A stretch of DNA of 63,446 nt, taken from contig NZ_VSTH01000176.1 of NCBI RefSeq assembly GCF_008123965.1, positions 1 to 63,446 on the forward strand, given 5' to 3'. Numbering within the stretch: the stretch's first letter is position 1; every line of letters begins with the position of its first letter. Positions 40,416-48,950 of this stretch are shown here, in pieces. This DNA comes from Bradyrhizobium hipponense (GTDB lineage: Bacteria > Pseudomonadota > Alphaproteobacteria > Rhizobiales > Xanthobacteraceae). The notes below the pieces were generated by a model, which saw nothing but the letters and a program-made list of their open reading frames with translations, did no database searches and was not told the origin of the DNA. Position numbers and translations under genes: made by a program.

Positions 40416-40997
40416 CTAAGTGCCTGCCCGCACAGCGGACCTCATCCGCGCCTTCAATTCGGCACCGATTTCGCTGTAGGGCTTCCATGCCCTGTCGCGT
40501 TCCGAGATCACGCGTACGTCTGTCGGCCAGGCGATTGCCAGCGCTGGATCATCATGCGACAGCCCGCCTTCGGCGCCCGGTACGTGGTAGTTGCTGATGA
40601 GGTAGATCAGCTCGGTGTCGTCGGTGAGCGTGATGAATCCGTGTGCGAAGCGCTCGGGTATGTAGAGGCCACGACCGTTATCCGCAGACAGGTTGACCGT
40701 GACAGAGCGCAAATAGGTCGGCGATTCCGGCCTCAAGTCGGCGATCACGTCGACCACCGCGCCCTTGGTGCATCGCACATACTTGGTCTCCGCTGCCGGC
40801 GGATACTGAAAATGCATCCCGCGCAACGTGCCGCGTTTCGCGTTGTAGCTGATACTCCCCTGCGCGACGACTGGTTTGAGACCGTGCGCCAGAAACGTAT
40901 CGGCGCAGAATATCCGAGCAAAGTACCCGCGGTTATCCTGGTGCCTGTCAATGTCTACCGTATAGGCTCCGGTGAGGATCGTTTCTGAGAATATCAT
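40416..40997 (-). CDS. rfbC: dTDP-4-dehydrorhamnose 3,5-epimerase family protein
   Basis: 193 residues from the ATG at 40997 (a TTG at 41024 would add nine). The cupin epimerase signatures are present: HQDNRGYFARIFCADTFLAH with the substrate-binding Arg, the RGMHFQYPP strand with the catalytic His, and YIPERFAHGFITLTDDTELI with the conserved Tyr and His. It epimerises C3 and/or C5 of a 4-keto-6-deoxy-nucleotide sugar. Given rfbF and the C-methyltransferase nearby, its natural substrate here may be a CDP-linked sugar. Confidence 0.9.
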   Translation of the reverse strand: MIFSETILTGAYTVDIDRHQDNRGYFARIFCADTFLAHGLKPVVAQGSISYNAKRGTLRGMHFQYPPAAETKYVRCTKGAVVDVIADLRPESPTYLRSVTVNLSADNGRGLYIPERFAHGFITLTDDTELIYLISNYHVPGAEGGLSHDDPALAIAWPTDVRVISERDRAWKPYSEIGAELKARMRSAVRAGT

Positions 40998-41027
40998 GCT
41001 GCAGGAGAGACCGTGAGGATCCAATTT

Positions 41028-41210
41028 CTAAAAGAACATGATTCGACAAAGTTGAGAGACACACCACAGCAGAGCGAGGTTCCATGCGACGACACAAACC
41101 AGCGCCAAAGCGACACCGAGAACAGGCCAGTCAATGCTTCGCCCCATCGTTTTCTCGACGCTGATTTCGGATGCGTATCTTGCAGTCCTGAGTTGGTCAG
41201 CTTCAGACAT
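41028..41210 (-). CDS. possible small single-TM protein
   Basis: 60 residues: a charged N-terminal half (SEADQLRTARYASEISVEKT) then one hydrophobic helix (PVLGVALALVCVVAWNLALL) close to the C-terminus. It lies just upstream of rfbC in the same direction. Shape is plausible but there is no strong ribosome-binding site and no family. Confidence 0.35.
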   Translation of the reverse strand: MSEADQLRTARYASEISVEKTMGRSIDWPVLGVALALVCVVAWNLALLWCVSQLCRIMFF

Positions 41211-41544
41211 GTTTGGCTCTCAACCCTGAAACACGACGGCCTTTCAGCCTAGCTGACGCCGCATTCCTCAATCTGACGAAGCTCAATAACGATGGGATGC
41301 GAGACGATGACTTCAGTTGGGGAACGGCGCAGGGGCAGAGCCTACAGTCCGGGGGCCTCCCGCCTCCATCTCGTTGCAGAGAGCGACCAACTCGAAATGA
41401 CTGCTGAAAATTTTGCAACGAATGGTGCCGAATTGAGAACTCTCAAGTATGCGGCATTTTGGCACCACCAAATGGGTCGACACGCAAACGATTGGCGGGG
41501 GGACAGCTGTTCCTTCGAAACATACGCGTCGATGGGGTTCGGTT
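41211..41544. other. intergenic region before the aminotransferase
   Basis: About 330 bases. It holds one degenerate copy of the locus dyad, CTGAC-GAAG-CTCAA at 41273-41286, about 265 bases before the aminotransferase start. No gene seen. Confidence 0.35.
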
Positions 41545-42972
41545 ATGAAGATGGATCCTCTTTGTTATTGGCCAGTAGCGGCGACGAGAGAAAATATCGA
41601 CAGATTCCCGGCGTCTGGCGCGCTACGACTTCGAGCCCGCGCGGCGATCCCTGGCGGAGCACACACCTACGCGAAGGGCGACGATCAATATCCGCTGCTG
41701 GCGCCGGGATTTATCTCGAAGGGCTTCGGCTGCCGCGTCTGGGACGCTGACGGCAACGAATTCATCGAATACGGAATGGGATTGCGCGCTGTGTCACTTG
41801 GCCATGGCTTTGGCGCTGTGGTCAAGGCCGCCACCGAGCAACTCGCGCAAGGAACAAATTTTACGCGGCCATCCACGCTGGAGGTCGAGTGCGCGGAGCG
41901 TCTGATCGAGATGGTCCCCGGCGCCGAGATGGCAAAGTTCACCAAGGACGGGTCGACGGCCACGACTGCCGCGATCCGGCTTGCCCGTGCCTACACCGGC
42001 CGGAATATAGTCGCCATGTGTTCCGACCACCCCTTCTTCTCCTACGACGATTGGGCGATCTGCACGACGGCGATGGACGCGGGCATCCCCCTTGATGCGA
42101 TGCGGCTGACGCTCGGATTCCGTTACAATGACTTGTCCTCGGCGGAAGCGCTTTTTGCTCAGTACCCGGGCAAGATCGCAGCGCTGATCCTCGAAGCCGA
42201 AAAGGAGGTGCCGCCTGCCGCCGGATATCTGACCGGGTTGCGCGAACTCTGTGATCGGAACGGCGCCCTCTTGATTCTCGATGAGATGATCACGGGCTTT
42301 CGGTGGCCGAAATGCTCTGCGCAGAGGTATCACGGAGTCGAGGCCGACCTATCGACGTTCGGCAAGGCGCTGGGCAACGGTATTGCGATCTCCGCGCTGG
42401 TTGGCAAGAGCGATATCATGAAGCTCGGCGGCCTCGATCATGATCGAGACCGTGTCTTCTTGCTGTCAACCACGCACGGTGCCGAAACCCACGCGTTGGC
42501 CGCGGCATTGGCCGTCATGGACACCTATCGCGACCGGCCTGTCATCGATACGCTCCACCGCCAGGGAGACCGCCTGAAAACCGGGGTCGAAGCTTCCGCA
42601 CGCCGTCGCGGACTAGCCAACCATTTCAAGCTCGCCGGCCGGACCTCCAACTTGATCTATACCTGCTTGGATGGCGACGGAGCGCCATCACAGATCTTTC
42701 GCGCGCTGTTTTTGCAGGAGACAATCCGCCGCGGCTTGCTAGCCCCGTCACTGGTCGTCAGCTATTCGCACTCTGATGATGATATCGACCAGACCATCGA
42801 GGCCATCGATGGAGCACTCGACGTGTACCGGAAGGCGCTGGAAGACGGACCGGAAAACCATCTGATCGGTCGATCGGTTCAACCTGTATTCCGTCGGCGA
42901 GCCAATCCAGCTCTGCAACCGGCATGCCAAATGTTAACCGACGCAAAAGCAAATGAATCGCTCAAGGCCTGA
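41545..42972 (+). CDS. class III PLP aminotransferase, glutamate-1-semialdehyde aminomutase-like
   Basis: 475 residues from the ATG at 41545. Fold type I class III features are AAIPGGAHTYAKGDDQYPLL, the phosphate loop KDGSTATTAAIRLARAYTGR, the PLP aspartate in LLILDEMITGFRW, and the Schiff-base lysine in STFGKALGNGIAISALVGK. It resembles HemL but sits among nucleotide-sugar genes. Relatives in O-antigen loci probably transfer an amino group to a keto-sugar or similar intermediate. The C-terminal 50 residues after GALDVYRKAL are a non-conserved tail. Confidence 0.85.
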   Translation: MKMDPLCYWPVAATRENIDRFPASGALRLRARAAIPGGAHTYAKGDDQYPLLAPGFISKGFGCRVWDADGNEFIEYGMGLRAVSLGHGFGAVVKAATEQLAQGTNFTRPSTLEVECAERLIEMVPGAEMAKFTKDGSTATTAAIRLARAYTGRNIVAMCSDHPFFSYDDWAICTTAMDAGIPLDAMRLTLGFRYNDLSSAEALFAQYPGKIAALILEAEKEVPPAAGYLTGLRELCDRNGALLILDEMITGFRWPKCSAQRYHGVEADLSTFGKALGNGIAISALVGKSDIMKLGGLDHDRDRVFLLSTTHGAETHALAAALAVMDTYRDRPVIDTLHRQGDRLKTGVEASARRRGLANHFKLAGRTSNLIYTCLDGDGAPSQIFRALFLQETIRRGLLAPSLVVSYSHSDDDIDQTIEAIDGALDVYRKALEDGPENHLIGRSVQPVFRRRANPALQPACQMLTDAKANESLKA

Positions 42973-43057
42973 CGCTCCGGCCTCTAACATACTTCAACAG
43001 ACCCGCGGACCACTCCAACCGTTGGCCCGCGGTAAGCATTCGCAAAGCGAAATCAAA

Positions 43058-43729
43058 TCAATCGAAGGCCGGCCCGTTGGAGATCCTCGCCAAACCTTCC
43101 AAGTTGATGAACCTGATGGTCTTGCGGTTGGGCAGGTCAATTAGTTTTTTCGCTTTGAACTCTGCGAGCGTGCGGCAAACCGTTTCAAGCGATGTTCCGA
43201 CGTGGTCGGCAATATCGGCCCGGGGCAACTGAAGCCGGAGTGCTTCCGGGCGTTTGAGATCGGCAGGCAAGTGCGGTCGAATGCGCAACAATAGCCACGC
43301 GATGCGCGCTACGCAATTTTTTTGGCTCATCGTCAGCACCAACGAGAGCGTATCCGCCAAGACCTGGTGTGCACCGCAGGGCTCGTCGCTCCGACACACT
43401 CCAGAGACTTTTGATCGAATTACGCGACAATCCGTCACGGCCTCTGCGGTATACTGCTGGTTGGTTGAATGAGTTGGCATGACCACATCGCCGGGCCAAT
43501 AGAAGGCGAGGATTTGGCGGTTTCCGTTCTCAAGTAGCCGGACCGCCCGGACGACGCCCTCAACAATCTCGATCTTTTGAGCCTCTTCTTCTCCCTCCCA
43601 GAATAGGGCCCGGCCACGTGGTATGAAGGATGTGGAGGGCCGTCGGAACTCAAGAGCGTCGTTACGGGTCGATCTGAAGATTGGCGTAGATAATTTTCCG
43701 TCGTCGAGCGAAGCCGATTCCGTAAGCAT
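43058..43729 (-). CDS. Crp/Fnr family transcription regulator of the FixK-like type
   Basis: 223 residues from the ATG at 43729 (GAGGTGA upstream; a GTG at 43738 is the alternative). The effector domain resembles the FixK-like group (RGRALFWEGEEEAQKIEIVE, GNRQILAFYWPGDVVMP, QYTAEAVTDCRVI) and lacks the N-terminal Fe-S cysteine cluster of FNR. The HTH is LPRADIADHVGTSLETVCRT with E-T-V-C-R at the DNA-contact positions, against E-x-x-S-R in FNR/FixK. This predicts binding to TTGAY-type half-sites, which recur in front of the polysaccharide operons. It is the prime candidate for their regulator. Confidence 0.9.
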   Translation of the reverse strand: MLTESASLDDGKLSTPIFRSTRNDALEFRRPSTSFIPRGRALFWEGEEEAQKIEIVEGVVRAVRLLENGNRQILAFYWPGDVVMPTHSTNQQYTAEAVTDCRVIRSKVSGVCRSDEPCGAHQVLADTLSLVLTMSQKNCVARIAWLLLRIRPHLPADLKRPEALRLQLPRADIADHVGTSLETVCRTLAEFKAKKLIDLPNRKTIRFINLEGLARISNGPAFD

Positions 43730-44329
43730 GTCTATCACCTCAGCACCTAATCCGGCGCATTGAAGTGTAGGCCCTCTTGATCCGAAGGATATTCAGGCTA
43801 ATGCGTTAGGATTTTGCCGGTTCCGAATAAGCCGGTCGATCTAGTCCGTCAGGCGAGAAAACTATTCGCTGCTCACGCATCACTCAATCGAGCGAAAAAT
43901 TCGTGCAAACGATTGGCAAGATGCGCGACTCTGCGGCAGTCGCGCCGATTTCCGCGCCTACCTTCGTTCGCACCGATTTGCGACAGCGGGGCAACAGACG
44001 CGAAGCATGCACAAGGCGCGCTCCCGCAGTAACTCTTAACGGTCTGAGTTTCCAGAGGCGTCCCGGGATTATCCACTTTGGTGGAACTCCGAGTGCGATG
44101 CCGGTATGTTGAAAAACGCCCCAGACGGAGAAGACGCAACCTGAAGAACCGCGCAGCGCAATTCGGCGGCGACGATACACTTGCCTTCCTGCAGGCTCTG
44201 GCGCTTACCGAGAAGTGCGGCGAACCAAAGGCTCGTCGGCGCGCTACGTCGACCGCTTTGTTTGCTAATTCCTGGATGCGGGCAGCGCGCCGGATTCCGC
44301 CCGAAGACGTGACAAGATGATGACGCCGC
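43730..44329. other. long intergenic region between the Crp/Fnr and LuxR genes
   Basis: 600 bases with no gene I can support. Frames here (43873-44418 minus; 44078-44320 plus) are Arg-rich with no domain. The region separates two regulators read in the same direction. I saw no full TTGAY-N4-STCAA site in it. Confidence 0.4.
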
Positions 44330-45100
44330 TCATTTGAGAAGGCGGCGATCACTCCGCCGGTCTTCGAAAGAACGGCCGGTCCACCGGTTGCCGGAGATCT
44401 GATCGGAACCTGAGCCATTGCTCCTGTTGATCACGAACCTCTTGCTCTTCATTTTCGTGGTTAACCGGTCTCGGGGCCCGACCAGCTTCGCGGCCATAAA
44501 CGCGGCCTCCGTGCGATTGCGAGCGCCAAGCGCGCGCAGAAGAGCCGCTGTATGAATCTTGCTGGTCCCTTCCGCAATACTCAGTTCGCGCGCAATCTCC
44601 TTGTTCGACATTCCCTGAGCCAGGAGCGGAAGAATTTCGTTCTGCCGGCGCGTCAATCGCAGCGCCTCTAGATCGAAGTTGACCGGCTGAGCAGTTTCTG
44701 GCCGGCGGACGTCATCATCAGCCAGCCAGCGGGGTACATAGATGCGTCCCGACAACAAATCATCGATCGCGGCCAGCAATTCCTCATCCGACTGAAGCTT
44801 GGGCACGAAACCGTGGAAGCCGGCCGAAAGACACCTCAACACATCCTCACGCGTAGTCGACGTTGACATCACGGCGATACGCGTCGCGGGCCTTATGTCG
44901 AATACTTCAGCAAGAACACCGAGCGAACGCGGGGTGAGGCAGCCGAGGTCGATCAAAATCAGATCGAAACTGGTCTCCAGATCGAAGCCTTCGAGCCCCG
45001 AGGTATCAACAACGCGAGATTTCTTGAACCGGGTCCCAATCACGTCCCGGAGGCCGCTACGATAAACACTGTGCGCATCGACTACTAATATAACAGACAC
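44330..45100 (-). CDS. LuxR-family response regulator
   Basis: 256 residues from a GTG start. An N-terminal receiver-like domain (VILVVDAHSVYRSGLRDVIG; phospho-acceptor Asp in FDLILIDLGCL; conserved Lys in FVPK) is joined to a LuxR HTH (LTRRQNEILPLLAQGMSNKE, IARELSIAEGTSKIHTAALL). The acid pocket has VDAH instead of the usual DDH, so phosphorylation may be altered. A basic 40-residue tail follows the HTH (RLTTKMKSKRFVINRSNGSG). No sensor kinase is adjacent. It probably modulates the polysaccharide locus in which it lies. Confidence 0.86.
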   Translation of the reverse strand: MSVILVVDAHSVYRSGLRDVIGTRFKKSRVVDTSGLEGFDLETSFDLILIDLGCLTPRSLGVLAEVFDIRPATRIAVMSTSTTREDVLRCLSAGFHGFVPKLQSDEELLAAIDDLLSGRIYVPRWLADDDVRRPETAQPVNFDLEALRLTRRQNEILPLLAQGMSNKEIARELSIAEGTSKIHTAALLRALGARNRTEAAFMAAKLVGPRDRLTTKMKSKRFVINRSNGSGSDQISGNRWTGRSFEDRRSDRRLLK

Positions 45101-45386
45101 TGCTCAATCCTCGAGCAACCCGTACTCTTACCCGGAATGCTCACTTCCTTGGCAGCTCGACTGATAAAAGTGCGAGCAAAAAATCGCCTCGTCTGAATAT
45201 CGACTTGAATCCTAGCCGCTCTTGGCAACCGGACCGTGACCCAAATGCGGCACTGCAAAAACAATATAATAGCTTAAGAGAAAGTCAACAGATTGAAAGT
45301 CGCCAGATTGTAAGGCTCTGCTTGTTGTCGCGGCACGTGCGGCGACGGCCTAGAGCTAATCGCACTTGTGGCCCATCCACCGGCGC

Positions 45387-46460
45387 TCAGCCTCCGAGCA
45401 ATGATAACGCGTTCGCCCCCGGAACGAATTCGGGAATCGGCGTCCACCGCAAGTGGGAATCCAACTGCTCCGTGTGTTGCAAGTGGCGAAGCTCGGAAAG
45501 GCGAGTAAAAGGCGCCGCATTGAATGTGGCATCGTCCAACTGAATACGTTCGAACACACTTCTCAATTGCCGCGCACCGCGCTGCGCATTCCATCCGCAC
45601 CGGAAGCTTGGCATGTGAGCCTTAATCTTTGCAAAGGATACACGATAGCTGCGATTGTCTGGGCCGCTCGGACCGAATGATAGCTCGCAACCGGGAAACG
45701 TCTCGTTCACGATCTCTGCAATTTCGCGCACCGTATAGTTCTGGGTTTCGTCGCCAACATTGAATGCCTCGGCGCAGACTGCCCCGCGTGGCGCTTCGAG
45801 GGCACACAGGATTGCCTGGCAGATGTCCTCGATATGGACCAGAGGACGGCAAGGCGTGCCGTCGCTCATGACGCGTATCTTTCCCGTCGTGAACGCCCAG
45901 CCGGCAAGATTGTTCAAGACTAGGTCGAAGCGCTGTCGGGGGGATGCTCCAAACGCTGTCGCGTTGCGCAAAAACACCGGCGTGAAGTGGGAATCTGTCA
46001 ACGCGACGAGATCACGTTCAACCAGTACCTTGCATCGCGCGTAGGCCGTTTGAGGATCGCAGGTTGACGTCTCGGATTTCAGGTCGCCCCCAGCCGCACC
46101 ATAGATACTGCAAGACGACGCATAGACGAATCGTTCGATGCCCGCTTCCTTGCATTTGAGCGCAAACTCCACCGATCCACGGTGGTTGATCTCCATCGTT
46201 ATGGCGGGATTGTTCTCCCCGAGCGGATCATTGGACAGTTCCGCCAAGTGAACCACAGCGTCGAAGTTTACCAAATCGGACCGCGACAATTGCCGCGTAT
46301 CACGTGACATCACCATCGGCCGTGTCCTGCCGTCATCGAATAGCCAACCACGACGGTACAGACCCGTGTCAATACCGGTCGCGTGGTGACCGCGTTCAAG
46401 CAGTTTGGGACCAAGCACCGCACCGATATATCCGTCGGCTCCCGTGAAGAGAATGCGCAT
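45387..46460 (-). CDS. NAD-dependent epimerase/dehydratase (extended SDR)
   Basis: 357 residues. The N-terminal nucleotide-binding motif is ILFTGADGYIGAVLGPKLLE (GxxGxxG), the catalytic YxxxK is YARCK (in CDPQTAYARCKVLVERDLVA), and the Ser is in YASSCSIYGAA. It belongs to the extended SDRs acting on nucleotide sugars. It lacks the GHTGFKGSW motif of typical CDP-glucose 4,6-dehydratase, so it may be an epimerase, ketoreductase or a divergent dehydratase. GAGGAGAT precedes the ATG. It follows rfbF by 12 bases and is surely co-transcribed with it. Confidence 0.88.
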   Translation of the reverse strand: MRILFTGADGYIGAVLGPKLLERGHHATGIDTGLYRRGWLFDDGRTRPMVMSRDTRQLSRSDLVNFDAVVHLAELSNDPLGENNPAITMEINHRGSVEFALKCKEAGIERFVYASSCSIYGAAGGDLKSETSTCDPQTAYARCKVLVERDLVALTDSHFTPVFLRNATAFGASPRQRFDLVLNNLAGWAFTTGKIRVMSDGTPCRPLVHIEDICQAILCALEAPRGAVCAEAFNVGDETQNYTVREIAEIVNETFPGCELSFGPSGPDNRSYRVSFAKIKAHMPSFRCGWNAQRGARQLRSVFERIQLDDATFNAAPFTRLSELRHLQHTEQLDSHLRWTPIPEFVPGANALSLLGG

Positions 46461-46472
46461 GTGATCATCTCC

Positions 46473-47318
46473 TCAGAGCGTGGCTTGATGGGCAATGGCT
46501 GGCTTCGGCGTCGTCGTGTTCGCAGTCGCCGCGAAGTCACCCTTGCCCCACACGCACCAAGGCGGATTGCCTGCATCCCATAACTCTTGCAGCACAGTCT
46601 TGTCGCGCAAGGTGTCCATGTTCTGCCAGTAACCATGGTGCCTATAGACCGCGAGTTGGTCCTGTTCGATCAACCGCGTCAGCGGTTCACTCTCCCAGCT
46701 AGTGCTATCACCGTCGACAAGATCGAGAGCCTGCGGCTCCACGACGAAGAAACCTCCGTTGATGACCTGGCCGTCGCCCGCGTCTTTTTCGCGGAACTGC
46801 GCCGCGCGTGGGCGGTCCGAGGAGAGATTGATCGCGCCGAAGCGGCCAGGCAACTGTACTGCAGTGACCGTCGCCAGCGCGCCTTGCTGGTGATGAAACT
46901 TGATCAATTCGCGTATGTTGACGTCGCAGACACCATCGCCATACGTCATGCAAAACGTCGCATCTCCGAGATGATCGCGCACCCGCTTAAGCCGGCCACC
47001 GGTCATCGTCTTCTCGCCGGTATCGACCAGCGTCACCTTCCAGGGTTCGCAGCCATTTCGATGCATTTCAATGCGATTGGACCGGAGGTCGAGCGTGAAA
47101 TCTCCCTGATGGGACAGGTAGCTCATGAAATAGTCTTTGATCACGGTACCCTTGTGACCACAGCAGATGACGAATTCATTCAGTCCGTGATGAGAATAGA
47201 GCTTCATGATGTGCCACAGGATCGGACGACCACCGACCTCAACCAATGGCTTTGGAACCACCGAGGTATGCTCGCTCAATCTCGTACCATAGCCGCCGGC
47301 GAGAATGACAACCTTCAT
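46473..47318 (-). CDS. rfbF: glucose-1-phosphate cytidylyltransferase
   Basis: 281 residues from the ATG at 47318 (AGGAGA upstream). The nucleotidyltransferase signature is KVVILAGGYGTRLSEHTSVV, PKPLVEVGGRPILWHIMKLY. The RfbF-specific parts are HHGLNEFVICCGHKGTVIKD, TFCMTYGDGVCDVNIRELIK and INGGFFVVEP. It makes CDP-glucose from CTP and glucose-1-phosphate, the entry to CDP-linked deoxysugars. It is first of a two-gene unit with the SDR, and a TTGAT-N4-GTCAA dyad lies about 106 bases before the start. Confidence 0.95.
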   Translation of the reverse strand: MKVVILAGGYGTRLSEHTSVVPKPLVEVGGRPILWHIMKLYSHHGLNEFVICCGHKGTVIKDYFMSYLSHQGDFTLDLRSNRIEMHRNGCEPWKVTLVDTGEKTMTGGRLKRVRDHLGDATFCMTYGDGVCDVNIRELIKFHHQQGALATVTAVQLPGRFGAINLSSDRPRAAQFREKDAGDGQVINGGFFVVEPQALDLVDGDSTSWESEPLTRLIEQDQLAVYRHHGYWQNMDTLRDKTVLQELWDAGNPPWCVWGKGDFAATANTTTPKPAIAHQATL

Positions 47319-47417
47319 CGGGATCTCCTGTCTCAGGGACACCGCCCGACTCATCCGGATGGACAATCGCGGATGGGGCGACGAGATCGGACCCTAGGTC
47401 GCAACTGCAAGACCAAG

Positions 47418-47431
47418 TTGATAACCGTCAA
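47418..47431. promoter_or_regulatory. FNR/FixK-like dyad, site 3
   Basis: TTGAT-AACC-GTCAA, centred about 106 bases before the rfbF start. Followed by CTCG as at sites 1 and 6. Confidence 0.62.
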
Positions 47432-47604
47432 CTCGACTAAGTCGCATTGAATTGAGTGGCAGAGCGCAGCCGTTAGTCGTCGGCACGATTAGGAGACCAA
47501 ACTTCCATTTCGTTGCCGGTCGCGCACAAACGCTCGAAACGTTTGCCTGCAGCACACGCGCTGCGAATAAGCCTACGGCGCCGTCACACACTCGCGTCGA
47601 CGAT

Positions 47605-47618
47605 TTGACGCTTGTCAA
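47605..47618. promoter_or_regulatory. FNR/FixK-like dyad, site 4
   Basis: TTGAC-GCTT-GTCAA, perfect dyad, centred about 76 bases before the acyltransferase start at 47688. Confidence 0.7.
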
Positions 47619-47687
47619 CTTCCCGATCCCACCCGCTCATAGTCAAGTATCAGAGCGACCTCGTATTACACTCGGCAGGACCGAGCG

Positions 47688-48878
47688 ATGACATCGATTG
47701 AAGACAAATGGGAAGCGACGAAGGGGAGGCCTGCGGGCTTCGACGTCCTGCGCATCACATTGGCGATCGCAGTAATCCTCTGGCATACCGTCGCAGTATG
47801 CTACGGTCTGGCCGCCGAGCAGTGGTTCTATGGCGGTCCCCTCAAACCACTGGTCTGGCTTGTCATTCCAGCCTTCTTTACGCTGAGCGGCTTCCTCGTC
47901 GCAGGAAGCCTCGAGCGCAACAATCTTCCGTCATTCGCCGTGCTGCGGATTATTCGAATCTTTCCTGCGCTGACCGCGGAAGTCACGATCTCGGCGATAT
48001 TGATCGGTTCAATCTTTACGACTCTCCCATTGTCGCATTATTTCACCGATCCGGACTTCTTCCGCTACTTCCTCAATACGATCGGCGATATTCACTTCTA
48101 CCTGCCGGGCGCTTTTTCTGACTTGCCCGTGCCAAACATGGTGAACAGCCAGCTCTGGACAATCCCACACGAACTCGAATGCTATCTGGCGATCAGCGCG
48201 GCGGCATTGATCGGCCTAACCAAGCGCCACCGGCTGTTCCTCTTCGCCGTTCTGTTCATCATTATCGCATTGGCGCTGCGCGACTTGCTTGGCGGCAAGC
48301 CGGCTTCGCCGGCCGCGCCCCCAGGCCGAATGCTGGTCCTCGCTTTTCTGTGCGGCGTCGCGCTATTCCTGAACCGAAGCAGGATCGCGTATTCCCCCTG
48401 GCTCTTTCTGGCCAGCGCCGCCGGTTTCGTTGTTTCCGTCCTCGCCTCGACCCGAGCCGGCGAGGATCTCGCCGCTATCTTCATTGCCTACCTCACGGTC
48501 TATCTCGGACTGCTCAATTTCAGCACCGGACCGATCGCCAAGGTCGCCGACTACTCGTACGGAGTGTATCTGTACGGATTTCCGGTGCAGCAGACAGTGG
48601 CTCAGCTGTTGCCCGATCACCGCGTGTGGTACGTCAATTTCGGGCTCAGCCTCGCCGCGACCCTCATCTTCGCGATAGCATCGTGGCATCTGCTTGAATC
48701 CAAGGTGATGGCGAGGAAGAAGATCATTCTCGCGTTCGTCTCGACGCTCGTAGACCGTGCACGAAATCACCTTGTACTCGCTTGGTGCTTTCTGGTTCGT
48801 CGCTCCGCTGAACCCGCGCACGCGGCGTCTCCTAAGCAAACGGTCCACACGAGCTGGGATGATGATCTGAGCCGGTAG
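47688..48878 (+). CDS. acyltransferase family 3 (OafA-like)
   Basis: 396 residues with about ten membrane helices. The family's N-terminal R...H motif is present (FDVLRITLAIAVILWHTVAV), as is the WLVIPAFFTLSGFLVAGS region and the NSQLWTIPHELECYLAISAA loop. Such proteins O-acetylate or otherwise acylate surface polysaccharides from the cytoplasmic side. Its cytoplasmic tail (after about 355) is longer than average and basic. It is divergent from rfbF and probably decorates the repeat unit. Confidence 0.9.
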   Translation: MTSIEDKWEATKGRPAGFDVLRITLAIAVILWHTVAVCYGLAAEQWFYGGPLKPLVWLVIPAFFTLSGFLVAGSLERNNLPSFAVLRIIRIFPALTAEVTISAILIGSIFTTLPLSHYFTDPDFFRYFLNTIGDIHFYLPGAFSDLPVPNMVNSQLWTIPHELECYLAISAAALIGLTKRHRLFLFAVLFIIIALALRDLLGGKPASPAAPPGRMLVLAFLCGVALFLNRSRIAYSPWLFLASAAGFVVSVLASTRAGEDLAAIFIAYLTVYLGLLNFSTGPIAKVADYSYGVYLYGFPVQQTVAQLLPDHRVWYVNFGLSLAATLIFAIASWHLLESKVMARKKIILAFVSTLVDRARNHLVLAWCFLVRRSAEPAHAASPKQTVHTSWDDDLSR

Positions 48879-48950
48879 AACGGACGATTGTCCAACGTTC
48901 ATCAGCTGCGCAAGACCGACTTCGCATCCACCGCCGCGGACGCGCGCCAA

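Larger units (their letters stand above)
47319..47687. other. divergent promoter region of rfbF and the OafA-like acyltransferase
   Basis: About 370 bases containing two locus dyads, one facing each divergent gene (47418-47431 and 47605-47618). No reading frame I would defend. Confidence 0.55.

Noticed and set aside
41273..41286. CTGAC-GAAG-CTCAA as a ninth FNR/FixK-like site before the aminotransferase
   Set aside because: Both half-sites deviate and the TTGA core is broken. It is mentioned in the intergenic entry but not counted.
43873..44418. 181-residue minus-strand frame overlapping the LuxR gene
   Set aside because: Out of frame with the clearly homologous LuxR gene, Arg/Ala/Ser-rich, no domain.
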